Notes under the pieces: generated by a model
Database searches by the model: none
What the model saw: the letters and a program-made list of their open reading frames with translations, nothing else
Told to the model about the DNA's origin: nothing
NCBI RefSeq assembly: GCF_900996235.1
Contig: NZ_CAAJGM010000088.1
Coordinates: forward strand, 62,001-126,000
From: Paraburkholderia sp. BCC1885
Lineage (GTDB): Bacteria; Pseudomonadota; Gammaproteobacteria; Burkholderiales; Burkholderiaceae
Direction: 5' to 3'
Length of the DNA: 64,000 bases
Program-made: the position numbers and the translations under genes
In this document: positions 1 to 7,384 of the stretch, in pieces
Layout: every line of letters starts with the position of its first letter
Position numbering within the stretch: position 1 is the first letter of the stretch

Positions 1-234
1 CGCGGCATCGACGTCGGCGCCAAAAGCGAAATCTACAGGCTGCTGCGCGCGCTGGCCGCGCAAGGCAAGGCAATTGTGATGATCTCGTCGGAACTGCCGG
101 AAATCCTGCGCATGAGCGACCGTGTGATCGTGATGTGCGAGGGCCGCATCACCGGCGAGCTCACTGCGGCCGAGGCGACCCAGGAGCGCATCATGCATCT
201 CGCGACACAGCGCGAAACCCTACAAGCGGCATGA
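1..234 (+). CDS. Sugar ABC transporter ATP-binding protein, C-terminal end (partial)
   Basis: Open from the first base to a TGA at 232-234, giving the last 77 residues of an RbsA/MglA-type ATPase that energises import of a monosaccharide. Visible are the region after Walker B ([12 protein letters not shown], the usual 'GIDVGAK.EIY' of the second ATPase half) and the switch segment [17 protein letters not shown], which is typical of the C-terminal half of duplicated sugar ATPases. The Walker motifs lie outside the window. It is followed after 19 bases by the permease gene in the same direction, so it is co-transcribed with it. The family is clear; the substrate can only be guessed from the downstream L-fuconate dehydratase. 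Confidence 0.9.
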   Translation, partial: RGIDVGAKSEIYRLLRALAAQGKAIVMISSELPEILRMSDRVIVMCEGRITGELTAAEATQERIMHLATQRETLQAA

Positions 235-253
235 GCCTAAAGAGGCCAATTTC

Positions 254-1279
254 ATGACACAGCCATCGGATACGTCGGCGCTCGGCAGCAAGGACAGAAC
301 TTCGGGTCTGCGCGCGAGGTTCTTTGCTCCGGCCACGCTGCAAAAACTGCTGGCCTTCGGCAGCCTGATCCTGCTGCTGGTGTTTTTCAGCTTCGCCTCG
401 CCCTCGTTCATGCAGATGGACAACATGCTGGGCATTCTGCAGGCCACCGCCGTCAACGGCGTGCTGGCCATCGCCTGCACCTTCGTGATCATTACCGGCG
501 GCATCGACCTGTCCGTTGGCACCTTGATGACTTTTACCGCCGTGATCTGCGGCGTATTTCTGACCAACTGGCATCTGCCGATGTGGACCGGCGTGCTCGC
601 TGCCATCGGCACGGGCGCGGCATGCGGCAGCATTTCCGGCACGCTGACGGCGAAAATGAAGATCCCGCCGTTCATCGCCACGCTCGGCATGATGATGCTG
701 TTAAAAGGGCTTTCGCTCGTGGTTTCCGCCGACAAGCCGATCTATTTCACCGACACCGAAAACTTCTACATGATTTCGCAGGACTCGCTGATCGGTTATG
801 TCCTGCCGAGCGTGCCGATTCCGAACGCCGTGCTGATCCTGTTTTTCCTCGCGGTGGCAAGTTCGATCACGCTGAATCGCACGGCGCTCGGCCGCTATAC
901 CTTCGCGCTCGGCAGCAACGAAGAGGCGGTGCGGCTGTCCGGCGTCAATGTCGACCGCTGGAAGATTGCCATTTACAGCCTGGGCGGGGCGATTTGCGGC
1001 GTCGCCGGCTTGCTGATCGCCTCGCGCCTGAATTCGGCCCAGCCGGCGCTGGGCCAGGGTTATGAACTTGAAGCGATCGCGGCGGTGGTGATCGGCGGCA
1101 CTTCGTTGAGCGGCGGCTCGGGCACCATTCTCGGCACCATCATCGGCGCTTTCATCATGAGCGTGCTGACCAATGGCCTGCGGATTCTGTCGGTGGCGCA
1201 GGAGTGGCAGATCGTGGTGACCGGGCTCATCATCATCCTCGCGGTGTATGCGGATATTTTGCGGCGCAGGAAAAGCTGA
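254..1279 (+). CDS. Sugar ABC transporter permease (RbsC family)
   Basis: A 341-residue inner-membrane permease of the ribose/xylose/arabinose type (BPD_transp_2). The N-terminus up to about residue 35 is polar, then multiple hydrophobic helices run to the end. The family hallmarks GGIDLSVGTLM (near residue 78) and GGTSLSGGSGTILGT (near residue 280) are both present. It forms the channel through which the binding protein delivers sugar to the cytoplasm. The ATG at 254 lies 19 bases after the ATPase stop. The binding-protein gene follows after a 126-base gap, so this operon has its periplasmic component last. Specificity is not readable from the sequence; L-fucose is an inference from the neighbour at 2463. 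Confidence 0.93.
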   Translation: MTQPSDTSALGSKDRTSGLRARFFAPATLQKLLAFGSLILLLVFFSFASPSFMQMDNMLGILQATAVNGVLAIACTFVIITGGIDLSVGTLMTFTAVICGVFLTNWHLPMWTGVLAAIGTGAACGSISGTLTAKMKIPPFIATLGMMMLLKGLSLVVSADKPIYFTDTENFYMISQDSLIGYVLPSVPIPNAVLILFFLAVASSITLNRTALGRYTFALGSNEEAVRLSGVNVDRWKIAIYSLGGAICGVAGLLIASRLNSAQPALGQGYELEAIAAVVIGGTSLSGGSGTILGTIIGAFIMSVLTNGLRILSVAQEWQIVVTGLIIILAVYADILRRRKS

Positions 1280-1405
1280 TCACGCGGTATAGCGCGGCGT
1301 AGCGCGTTATAGCTTCAAAGAGCATCAGAAGAGTGTTCGACAAACGGGGCGCCACAGGCTCCCCCAAACGGCTGAAGGTAGGCCTACTTTAGGAGGAGAT
1401 GGTTC

Positions 1406-2347
1406 ATGTTTAAAAGAAAATTCATCGGCGTCGTGGTCGGGGTCGGCGCGCTCGTTGGCGGCACCAGCGTTTCGTTTGCGGACGAGACCTACATCCCGCT
1501 CATTTCCAAAGGCTTCCAGCATCAGTTCTGGCAGGCGGTCAAGGCCGGCGCGGAACAGTCGGCGAAGGAGCACAACGTCAGGATCACCTTCGAAGGTCCG
1601 GAAACCGAGGCGATGGTCGACAAGCAGATTGACATGCTGTCTGCGGCGCTCGCCAAGAAGCCGCAGGCGCTCGGCATTGCCGCGCTCGACAGCAAGGCCG
1701 CCATTCCGCTCCTGCGCCGCGCCCAGTCGCAGAAGATTCCTGTCATCGCCTTCGACTCGGGCGTCGACAGCACGATTCCGCTGACGACCTGCGCAACCGA
1801 CAACCTCGCCGCCGCCGCGCTCGCCGCCGACAAGATGGCCGAAGCCATCGGCGATTCGGGCGAGGTCGGTCTGATCGTGCACGATCAGACCAGCCGCACC
1901 GGCGTCGACCGTCGCGATGGCTTTCTCAACGAGATGAAGGCCAAGCACCCGAACATCAAGATTGTGTCCGTCCAGTATGGCGGCGGCGACCATCTGAAAT
2001 CGGCGGAAATCGCCAAGACGATGATCCAGGCCAATCCGAATCTGAAGGGCATCTTCGGTTCGAATGAAGGCTCGGCGGAAGGCGCGGCGATCGGCGTCAA
2101 GGAATCGGGCAAGAAGCTCGTCCTGATCGGCTACGACTCGGGCAAGGAGCAAAAGGACGACATCAGCTCCGGCCTGATGTACGGCGCGATTACGCAGAAC
2201 CCGATCGGCATCGGCAAGTGCGTGGTCGACTCGGCGGTGAAGGCGTTGAAGGGCGAGACGCTGCCGAAGAAAGTCGACACAGGCTTTTACTGGTACGACA
2301 AGAGCAACATGACCGATCCGAAGATCGCGGCCGTGCTCTACGATTGA
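1406..2347 (+). CDS. Sugar ABC transporter periplasmic substrate-binding protein (RbsB family)
   Basis: A 313-residue type I periplasmic binding protein (Peripla_BP_4). Residues 1-25 are a Sec signal peptide ending VSFADE. The body follows the RbsB pattern: IPLISKGFQHQFWQAVKAGAE, then PVIAFDSGVDS near residue 115, then the second-lobe motif GIFGSNEGSAEGA near residue 215, where an Asp/Asn usually contacts sugar hydroxyls. A strong ribosome site (AGGAGGAG) precedes the ATG. It is the capture component for the importer encoded just upstream. ABC binding proteins of L-fuconate-pathway operons are often of this class, but binding specificity here is inferred only from context. Confidence 0.93.
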   Translation: MFKRKFIGVVVGVGALVGGTSVSFADETYIPLISKGFQHQFWQAVKAGAEQSAKEHNVRITFEGPETEAMVDKQIDMLSAALAKKPQALGIAALDSKAAIPLLRRAQSQKIPVIAFDSGVDSTIPLTTCATDNLAAAALAADKMAEAIGDSGEVGLIVHDQTSRTGVDRRDGFLNEMKAKHPNIKIVSVQYGGGDHLKSAEIAKTMIQANPNLKGIFGSNEGSAEGAAIGVKESGKKLVLIGYDSGKEQKDDISSGLMYGAITQNPIGIGKCVVDSAVKALKGETLPKKVDTGFYWYDKSNMTDPKIAAVLYD

Positions 2348-2462
2348 GCGCCGCTGCCGGCGCGATGTGAAAGGTGAAGGGTCGCGGTGCCGCTGGGCGC
2401 CACGACCCTCGTTGTTTCAGCCCGTCATTGGAATTGACCGCTATCCGGGAGGAGGGATTCAG

Positions 2463-3761
2463 ATGCCCACGATCACCAGGCTGTCCGTCCGCGACATCCG
2501 TTTTCCGACCTCGCGGTCGCTCGACGGCTCCGACGCCATGAACGCCGCGCCGGATTATTCCGCCACCTACGTGACGCTCGAAACCGATGCGCCCGGCGCG
2601 CTGAGCGGGCATGGGCTCACCTTCACCATCGGACGCGGCAACGAAATTTGCGTGGCGGCGGTGCAGGCGCTGGCGCCGCTCGTAGTCGGCAAAAAGCTCG
2701 AGGACATCGCCGCGGACATGGGCGGCTTCTGGCGCGCGCTGACCTCGGACAGCCAGTTGCGCTGGATTGGCCCGGACAAGGGCGCGATCCATCTGGCCAC
2801 CGCGGCGGTGGTGAACGCCGCGTGGGATTTGTGGGCCAAGGCCGAGGGCAAGCCGGTGTGGAAGCTGCTGGTCGACATGAGCCCGGAGGAACTCGTGCGT
2901 TGCCTCGATTTCCGTTACGTGACCGATGCGATTACGCCGCAGGAAGCGATCGCCATGCTGCACCGTCATGCCGCAACCCGGGCGCAGCGTGAGCAGGAGA
3001 TGCTGACGCACGGTTTTCCCGCCTATACCACGTCCGCCGGCTGGCTCGGTTACGACGACGAAAAGATCCGCCGCCTCGCGCGGGAAGGCGTCGCGCAGGG
3101 CTGGACGCATTTCAAGCAGAAGGTAGGCGGCAATATCGACGAGGACATGCGCCGCGCCCGTATCCTGCGCGAGGAGATCGGCGCGGATCGCAAGCTGATG
3201 ATGGACGCGAACCAGGTGTGGGAGGTCGACGAGGCGGTCACGAACATGCGGCGTCTCGCGCAATTCGATCCGTGGTGGATCGAGGAGCCCACCAGCCCCG
3301 ACGACGTGCTCGGTCACGCGGCGATTCGACGGCGGCTGCGGCCAATCGGCGTGGCGACGGGCGAGCACTGCCAGAACCGGGTGATGTTCAAGCAGTTGCT
3401 GCAGGCAGAAGCAATCGACTTTTGCCAGATCGATAGCTGCCGTCTGGGCGGTCTGAACGAGGTAATCGTCGTGCTGCTGATGGCGGCGAAGTTCGGCGTG
3501 CCGGTGTGTCCGCATGCGGGTGGGGTCGGCTTGTGCGAGTACGTCCAGCATATTTCGCTGTTCGACTACGTCTGCGTGTCGGCGTCGCTGGAGAACCGGG
3601 TGCTCGAGTACGTGGATCATCTGCACGAGCATTTCGTCGATCCGGTGGTGATCCGCAATGGCCGTTATATGCCGCCGCAGCGCGCCGGTTACAGCATTGA
3701 GGTGCATGCGGCCTCGCTGGATCAATATCACTTTCCCGACGGACCGGCGTGGCGGCCTTAG
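2463..3761 (+). CDS. L-fuconate dehydratase (enolase superfamily)
   Basis: A 432-residue mandelate-racemase-subgroup enzyme that dehydrates L-fuconate to 2-keto-3-deoxy-L-fuconate in the non-phosphorylating L-fucose pathway. Assignment rests on close resemblance, from memory, to the characterised Xanthomonas enzyme across its length: DVRFPTS-like start (here DIRFPTSRSLDGSDAMN), NDSQLRW-like block (TSDSQLRWIGPDKG), PAYTTSAGWLGY, WIEEPTSPDDVLGHAAIR and HAGGVGLCEYVQH. Catalytic elements visible are the K-x-K of HFKQKVGGN, metal ligands in MMDANQ, WIEEP and TGEH, and the His of CPHAGG. The ATG at 2463 follows GGGAGGAGGG; an upstream in-frame extension exists but lacks this site. Enzymes for the neighbouring pathway steps are not in the window. 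Confidence 0.9.
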   Translation: MPTITRLSVRDIRFPTSRSLDGSDAMNAAPDYSATYVTLETDAPGALSGHGLTFTIGRGNEICVAAVQALAPLVVGKKLEDIAADMGGFWRALTSDSQLRWIGPDKGAIHLATAAVVNAAWDLWAKAEGKPVWKLLVDMSPEELVRCLDFRYVTDAITPQEAIAMLHRHAATRAQREQEMLTHGFPAYTTSAGWLGYDDEKIRRLAREGVAQGWTHFKQKVGGNIDEDMRRARILREEIGADRKLMMDANQVWEVDEAVTNMRRLAQFDPWWIEEPTSPDDVLGHAAIRRRLRPIGVATGEHCQNRVMFKQLLQAEAIDFCQIDSCRLGGLNEVIVVLLMAAKFGVPVCPHAGGVGLCEYVQHISLFDYVCVSASLENRVLEYVDHLHEHFVDPVVIRNGRYMPPQRAGYSIEVHAASLDQYHFPDGPAWRP

Positions 3762-4243
3762 AAAGGTGTGCCGCGATGGCCGATTATTTAATTCTGTGCA
3801 TTTTTGAAATGGACGGCGGCTGATTTAAAATTCATGACGCTGCCGCCGTAAATATTAAAATTACATTTCCGATCTCGAAGCAAACTGAAACTGATAATTT
3901 CAGTTTGCTGAAGAGACGATCCGGCACGCCGGGAAAACGATTATTTTCACTGTCGCGGATTCGCGACATGCTGGCGGCGGTTGGGCTGCTTCGATGCCTG
4001 CTGCGAGCGGCCTTCGCCTGAATTTATCCGTATGCCACCTTCTGTAACACCCGGCACCAGGCGCTGCTTTCAGGTTTATTAAAATTTCGTGAAGGATTTT
4101 AATGAAACCTGGAAGTCTGACTTTCTGACTATCTCGTTTAGCGCAATTAAACCCGCTCCTATACTTCGAGCGTTTTTTTCATGGCGATCGCCGATCGCTG
4201 GTCGAGAAAAAACGAACTTGAAACGGGGTGTGGATTGATCAAG
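3762..4243. other. AT-rich intergenic region between the fuconate dehydratase and porin genes
   Basis: No credible gene. It is distinctly more A/T-rich than its surroundings, holds a perfect 12-base inverted repeat (3879-3909), and ends in the porin promoter/leader region, where several A/T runs (about 4075-4110) could serve as promoter elements. Confidence 0.6.
3879..3909. repeat. Perfect 12-bp inverted repeat with 7-base loop
   Basis: Arms AGCAAACTGAAA and TTTCAGTTTGCT flank CTGATAA. No T-tract follows on either side, so a classical Rho-independent terminator is not obvious. It could be a 3' stabilising hairpin of the sugar operon or an operator upstream of the porin. Confidence 0.6.
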
Positions 4244-5434
4244 ATGCGATATCTGGCCGCAGCGTCGGCCATGCTGGTAGCGGGAGCGGCACACGCTCAA
4301 AGCAGCGTGACGCTTTTTGGGCTCATCGATACGGGCGTGGTGTATCAGAACAACGCCCGCGTGTCGCCCGGTAGCGCGACTTCGCCGGGCGCCAGCGCCT
4401 GGTCGATGCAAAGCGGCAACGTGTTCACGTCGCGCTGGGGTCTGCGCGGCTCGGAAGATCTGGGCGGCGGCCTCTCGGCGGTGTTCTGGCTGGAAAACGG
4501 TTTCAACGTCGACAGCGGCGCGCTGAAGAACGGTGGCGACCTGTTCGGCCGGCAGGCGTGGGTGGGTCTGCGTTCGAGCGAGTACGGCACGGTTTCGCTC
4601 GGCCGTCAGTACGACTTCATGGTCGACTACGTCGCGCCGTTGAGCGCGACCGGTTCGGGCTTCGGCGGCAATCTGGCTGCTCACGTCTACGACAACGACA
4701 ACCTGAACAACGACCTGCGCCTCGACAATTCGGTCAAGTTCAGCAGCGCGTCGTTCGGTGGCTTCAAGGCCGGCGCGATGTACGCGTTCTCCGGCGAGGC
4801 AGGCGGTTTTGCCAACAACAGCGCGTACAGCGTGGGCACGAGCTACACGTATGGGCCGTTCAACGTGGCGGCTGCGTATCTGCAGATCAACCGCACGTCG
4901 CAACCGGCGCTGGCGAATGCCTCGGGCGCGGTCAGCACGGGCGACGGCGACCAGCTCACGACAGGCGGCAGCCAGCAGATCTACGGCGCGGGCGCGCAGT
5001 ACAAGTTCGGCAAGTCGTCGGTGGGCGTGGTCTGGACCCACTCGGTGACGGACAACGTGACGGGCATCTGGCAGGGCGGCAGCACGTCGACGGGCGCGAT
5101 CGGCGGCAGCTACATCAAGTTCGACAACTTCGAAATCAACGGCCGCTATTTCGTGCGACCGGACTTTAGCCTGGGCGCGGCCTACACGTACACGACGGGC
5201 GGTTTCGGCGGCGCATCGAAGGGCTTTACGTCGGCCACGCCGCACTGGAACCAGATCATGGCGCAGGCCGATTATCTGCTTTCGCCGCGCACCGATATCT
5301 ACCTGGAGGGCGTGTACCAGCGCGTCGGCGGCGGCAATGGCAATGCGGCGTTCGACGCCAGCGTGTACAGCCTCGACCCGTCCGCGGGCAACGAGCAGGT
5401 GGTGGTCGCGGTTGGCCTGAAGCACCGGTTCTGA
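4244..5434 (+). CDS. Outer-membrane porin (Gram-negative porin, OmpC/Omp32-like)
   Basis: A 396-residue trimeric diffusion porin of the beta-proteobacterial type. Residues 1-18 form a signal peptide ending AAHA, with the mature protein starting QSSVTLFGLIDTG, the standard opening strand of Burkholderia porins. Later motifs include SRWGLRGSEDLGGGL (first loop after strand 2), NSVKFSSASFGGF in the mid barrel, and a C-terminal strand ending in KHRF; the terminal Phe is needed for BAM-dependent assembly. The ATG at 4244 is preferred over an in-frame ATG at 4181 because only it places the signal peptide at the N-terminus. It stands alone, with an apparent terminator downstream. Position next to the sugar importer suggests, but does not show, a shared role. 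Confidence 0.95.
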   Translation: MRYLAAASAMLVAGAAHAQSSVTLFGLIDTGVVYQNNARVSPGSATSPGASAWSMQSGNVFTSRWGLRGSEDLGGGLSAVFWLENGFNVDSGALKNGGDLFGRQAWVGLRSSEYGTVSLGRQYDFMVDYVAPLSATGSGFGGNLAAHVYDNDNLNNDLRLDNSVKFSSASFGGFKAGAMYAFSGEAGGFANNSAYSVGTSYTYGPFNVAAAYLQINRTSQPALANASGAVSTGDGDQLTTGGSQQIYGAGAQYKFGKSSVGVVWTHSVTDNVTGIWQGGSTSTGAIGGSYIKFDNFEINGRYFVRPDFSLGAAYTYTTGGFGGASKGFTSATPHWNQIMAQADYLLSPRTDIYLEGVYQRVGGGNGNAAFDASVYSLDPSAGNEQVVVAVGLKHRF

Positions 5435-5456
5435 TAAGCCGTTATAGGCGTTGATG

Positions 5457-5508
5457 AAGCCTGTGACCTGCGATGCGCCGCGAGGCACGTTGCAGGGCCA
5501 CAGGCTTT
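5457..5508 (+). terminator. Probable terminator of the porin gene
   Basis: An imperfect stem pairs AAGCCTGTGACCTGC with GCAGGGCCACAGGCTT around a 20-base loop, followed by a short TTTG. The T-tract is weak, so the call rests on the stem and its place 23 bases after the porin stop. Confidence 0.5.
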
Positions 5509-5554
5509 GTCATGACGGCAGGTGCCGAAGCCACGCGGGGTTTGCTATCATGCA

Positions 5555-5570
5555 CTGTATAAACATACAG
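5555..5570. promoter_or_regulatory. SOS box (LexA operator) for the nuclease-helicase operon
   Basis: CTGTATAAACATACAG fits the beta/gamma-proteobacterial LexA consensus CTGT-N8-ACAG exactly, with an AT-rich centre. It begins seven bases after a possible -35 element (TTGCTA) and ends 29 bases before the ATG at 5600, the normal place for LexA repression. Confidence 0.8.
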
Positions 5571-5599
5571 GTTTGCTGGGCCTTGCTCCGTGGTGACAG

Positions 5600-7384
5600 A
5601 TGCTTTCTGACGCGCTTTCCGTGGCGCCTTCTGAGATTTTGGCTGAGCCTTCGCGCGCGCCTACGCCGGTGCCTACGCCGGAGCGCTCGCGGGTGCTCTA
5701 TTACCTGCTGAATTTCGAGCGCGCGCTGGCCTGGCTCGCCGAGCGTTACGACGACGTTTTCGGCGTGGAGGAGCGGCGCTTTCTCGAGGCGTTCGCACGT
5801 CTGCCGCAGGCGTCGCGGGCGCTGCTCGTGCGCATGCTGATGCGCCAGGGCACGCTGTTCAGGGCGAGCCGCCTGAATTACGACGAGATCGGCTGTCCGC
5901 TGCAAGCGGCCGCGCCGCTGGTCGAACTGGGCTGGCTCGATGCCGCGCCCAGGCTGAGCCTCGACGAATTGTTCCACCTTTCCACACGACCCGAACTCAC
6001 GCGGATGTTCGCCGAAGTCGTCGCCGGCAAAGGCCTCCGCAAAGCGGATCTGCTCGACGTCCTGCGCGCCACTCACGAGGACGTCCGGCCATACGGCGCG
6101 TGGAATCCGCACGGCAGTGAGCGCGTCTTTCACGTCGCGATCGCGCCGTTGTGCGAGCGTCTGCGTTTGATGTTCTTCGGCAATCTGCAGCAGGACTGGT
6201 CGGAATTCGTGCTCGCCGACCTCGGCGTATTCCAGTACGAGACGGTGGCGTTCGAACCGTCGTCGCGGGCCTTTCAGCGGCGCGCGGATGTGGATGCTTA
6301 CCTGGCGTTGCACGCCTGCCGTGAAGCGCTCGATGCCCTCGCGGATGGCGAGTCTGTCGAACCGCTGCTGGCCGAAATCGCCGCCATCGAGAGGGGCAAC
6401 GCGTGGCTCGACATGCGCCGCGCGAAGCTGCTGTTTCGCATCGGCCAGCATTGCGAGCGGCAACAGGACTGGGATGCCGCACTGTCGGTGTACAGCGATT
6501 GTGCGTGTCCGGGCGCGCGTCATCGGCGCATTCGGGTGCTCGAACGCAGCGCCCGCTTCGAGCCCGCGCTGACGCTGGCGCTACAGGCCGTCGATGCCCC
6601 GGAAAGCGAGGAAGAGTGCCAGCGCGTCGCGCGCATGTTGCCGCGCCTGCGGCGCAGGCTCGGTCAGCCGTTCAGGCGGACGGCGCCCGCGCGGCCCATC
6701 GAGCGCAGCATGTTGGTTCTGGCGCGACCCGACGCGCCGTTCGCCGTCGAATACGCCGCACGCGATCATCTGAGCCGTCCGCACGCGCCCGTGCATTACG
6801 TCGAGAATGCGCTGATCAACTCGCTTTTCGGTTTGCTGTGCTGGGAACCGGTATTTGCCGCGCTGCCGGGCGCCTTCTTCCACACGTTCCAGCGCGGCCC
6901 CGCGGATCTGCATGCGCCCGATTTCCATGCGCGCCGCGCCGCACCGTTCGACGCGTGTCTCGCGCAACTGGACAGCGGGGCGTATCGTGCAACGATTCTT
7001 CGGCACATGGAGAGCAAGGCGGGGCTGCAATCGCCATTTGTATTCTGGGGGGCTTTAACGCCTGAACTGCTGACGCAGGCGCTCGACTGCCTGCCCGCGG
7101 AACATCTGAAACTTTGCTTCGCACGGCTGCTGCGCGATATCCGCGGCAACCGTTCCGGGCTGCCGGATCTGGTGCGTTTCTGGCCGGCCGAGCGGCGCTA
7201 CGAACTGATCGAAGTGAAAGGACCCGGCGACCGTCTGCAGGACAACCAGATTCGCTGGCTCGAATACTGCGCGCAGCACGGCATGCCGGTGCGCGTGCTC
7301 GACGTGCGTTGGGCCGATGAAACATTTGCGGTCGAGCCGCTTGCCGCAGGCTCGGCAGCCGGCGATACCGGGGGCGCGATATGA
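5600..7384 (+). CDS. VRR-NUC domain nuclease, bacterial FAN1 homologue
   Basis: A 594-residue structure-specific nuclease of the FAN1 (KIAA1018) family, whose members process interstrand crosslinks and 5' flaps. The C-terminal VRR-NUC fold shows the catalytic set GLPDLVRFW (Asp near 521) and ELIEVKGPGD (Glu and Lys near 537-539), followed by DNQIRWLEYCAQ. The central region (about 290-400) is helical and tetratricopeptide-like, as in Pseudomonas FAN1, whose length is similar. The N-terminal third fits the FAN1 SAP-type DNA-binding region. The stop overlaps the next start as ATGA, so translation is coupled to the helicase. A LexA box precedes it. Starts at GTG 5592 or ATG 5600 are both possible; neither has a strong ribosome site. 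Confidence 0.88.
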   Translation: MLSDALSVAPSEILAEPSRAPTPVPTPERSRVLYYLLNFERALAWLAERYDDVFGVEERRFLEAFARLPQASRALLVRMLMRQGTLFRASRLNYDEIGCPLQAAAPLVELGWLDAAPRLSLDELFHLSTRPELTRMFAEVVAGKGLRKADLLDVLRATHEDVRPYGAWNPHGSERVFHVAIAPLCERLRLMFFGNLQQDWSEFVLADLGVFQYETVAFEPSSRAFQRRADVDAYLALHACREALDALADGESVEPLLAEIAAIERGNAWLDMRRAKLLFRIGQHCERQQDWDAALSVYSDCACPGARHRRIRVLERSARFEPALTLALQAVDAPESEEECQRVARMLPRLRRRLGQPFRRTAPARPIERSMLVLARPDAPFAVEYAARDHLSRPHAPVHYVENALINSLFGLLCWEPVFAALPGAFFHTFQRGPADLHAPDFHARRAAPFDACLAQLDSGAYRATILRHMESKAGLQSPFVFWGALTPELLTQALDCLPAEHLKLCFARLLRDIRGNRSGLPDLVRFWPAERRYELIEVKGPGDRLQDNQIRWLEYCAQHGMPVRVLDVRWADETFAVEPLAAGSAAGDTGGAI

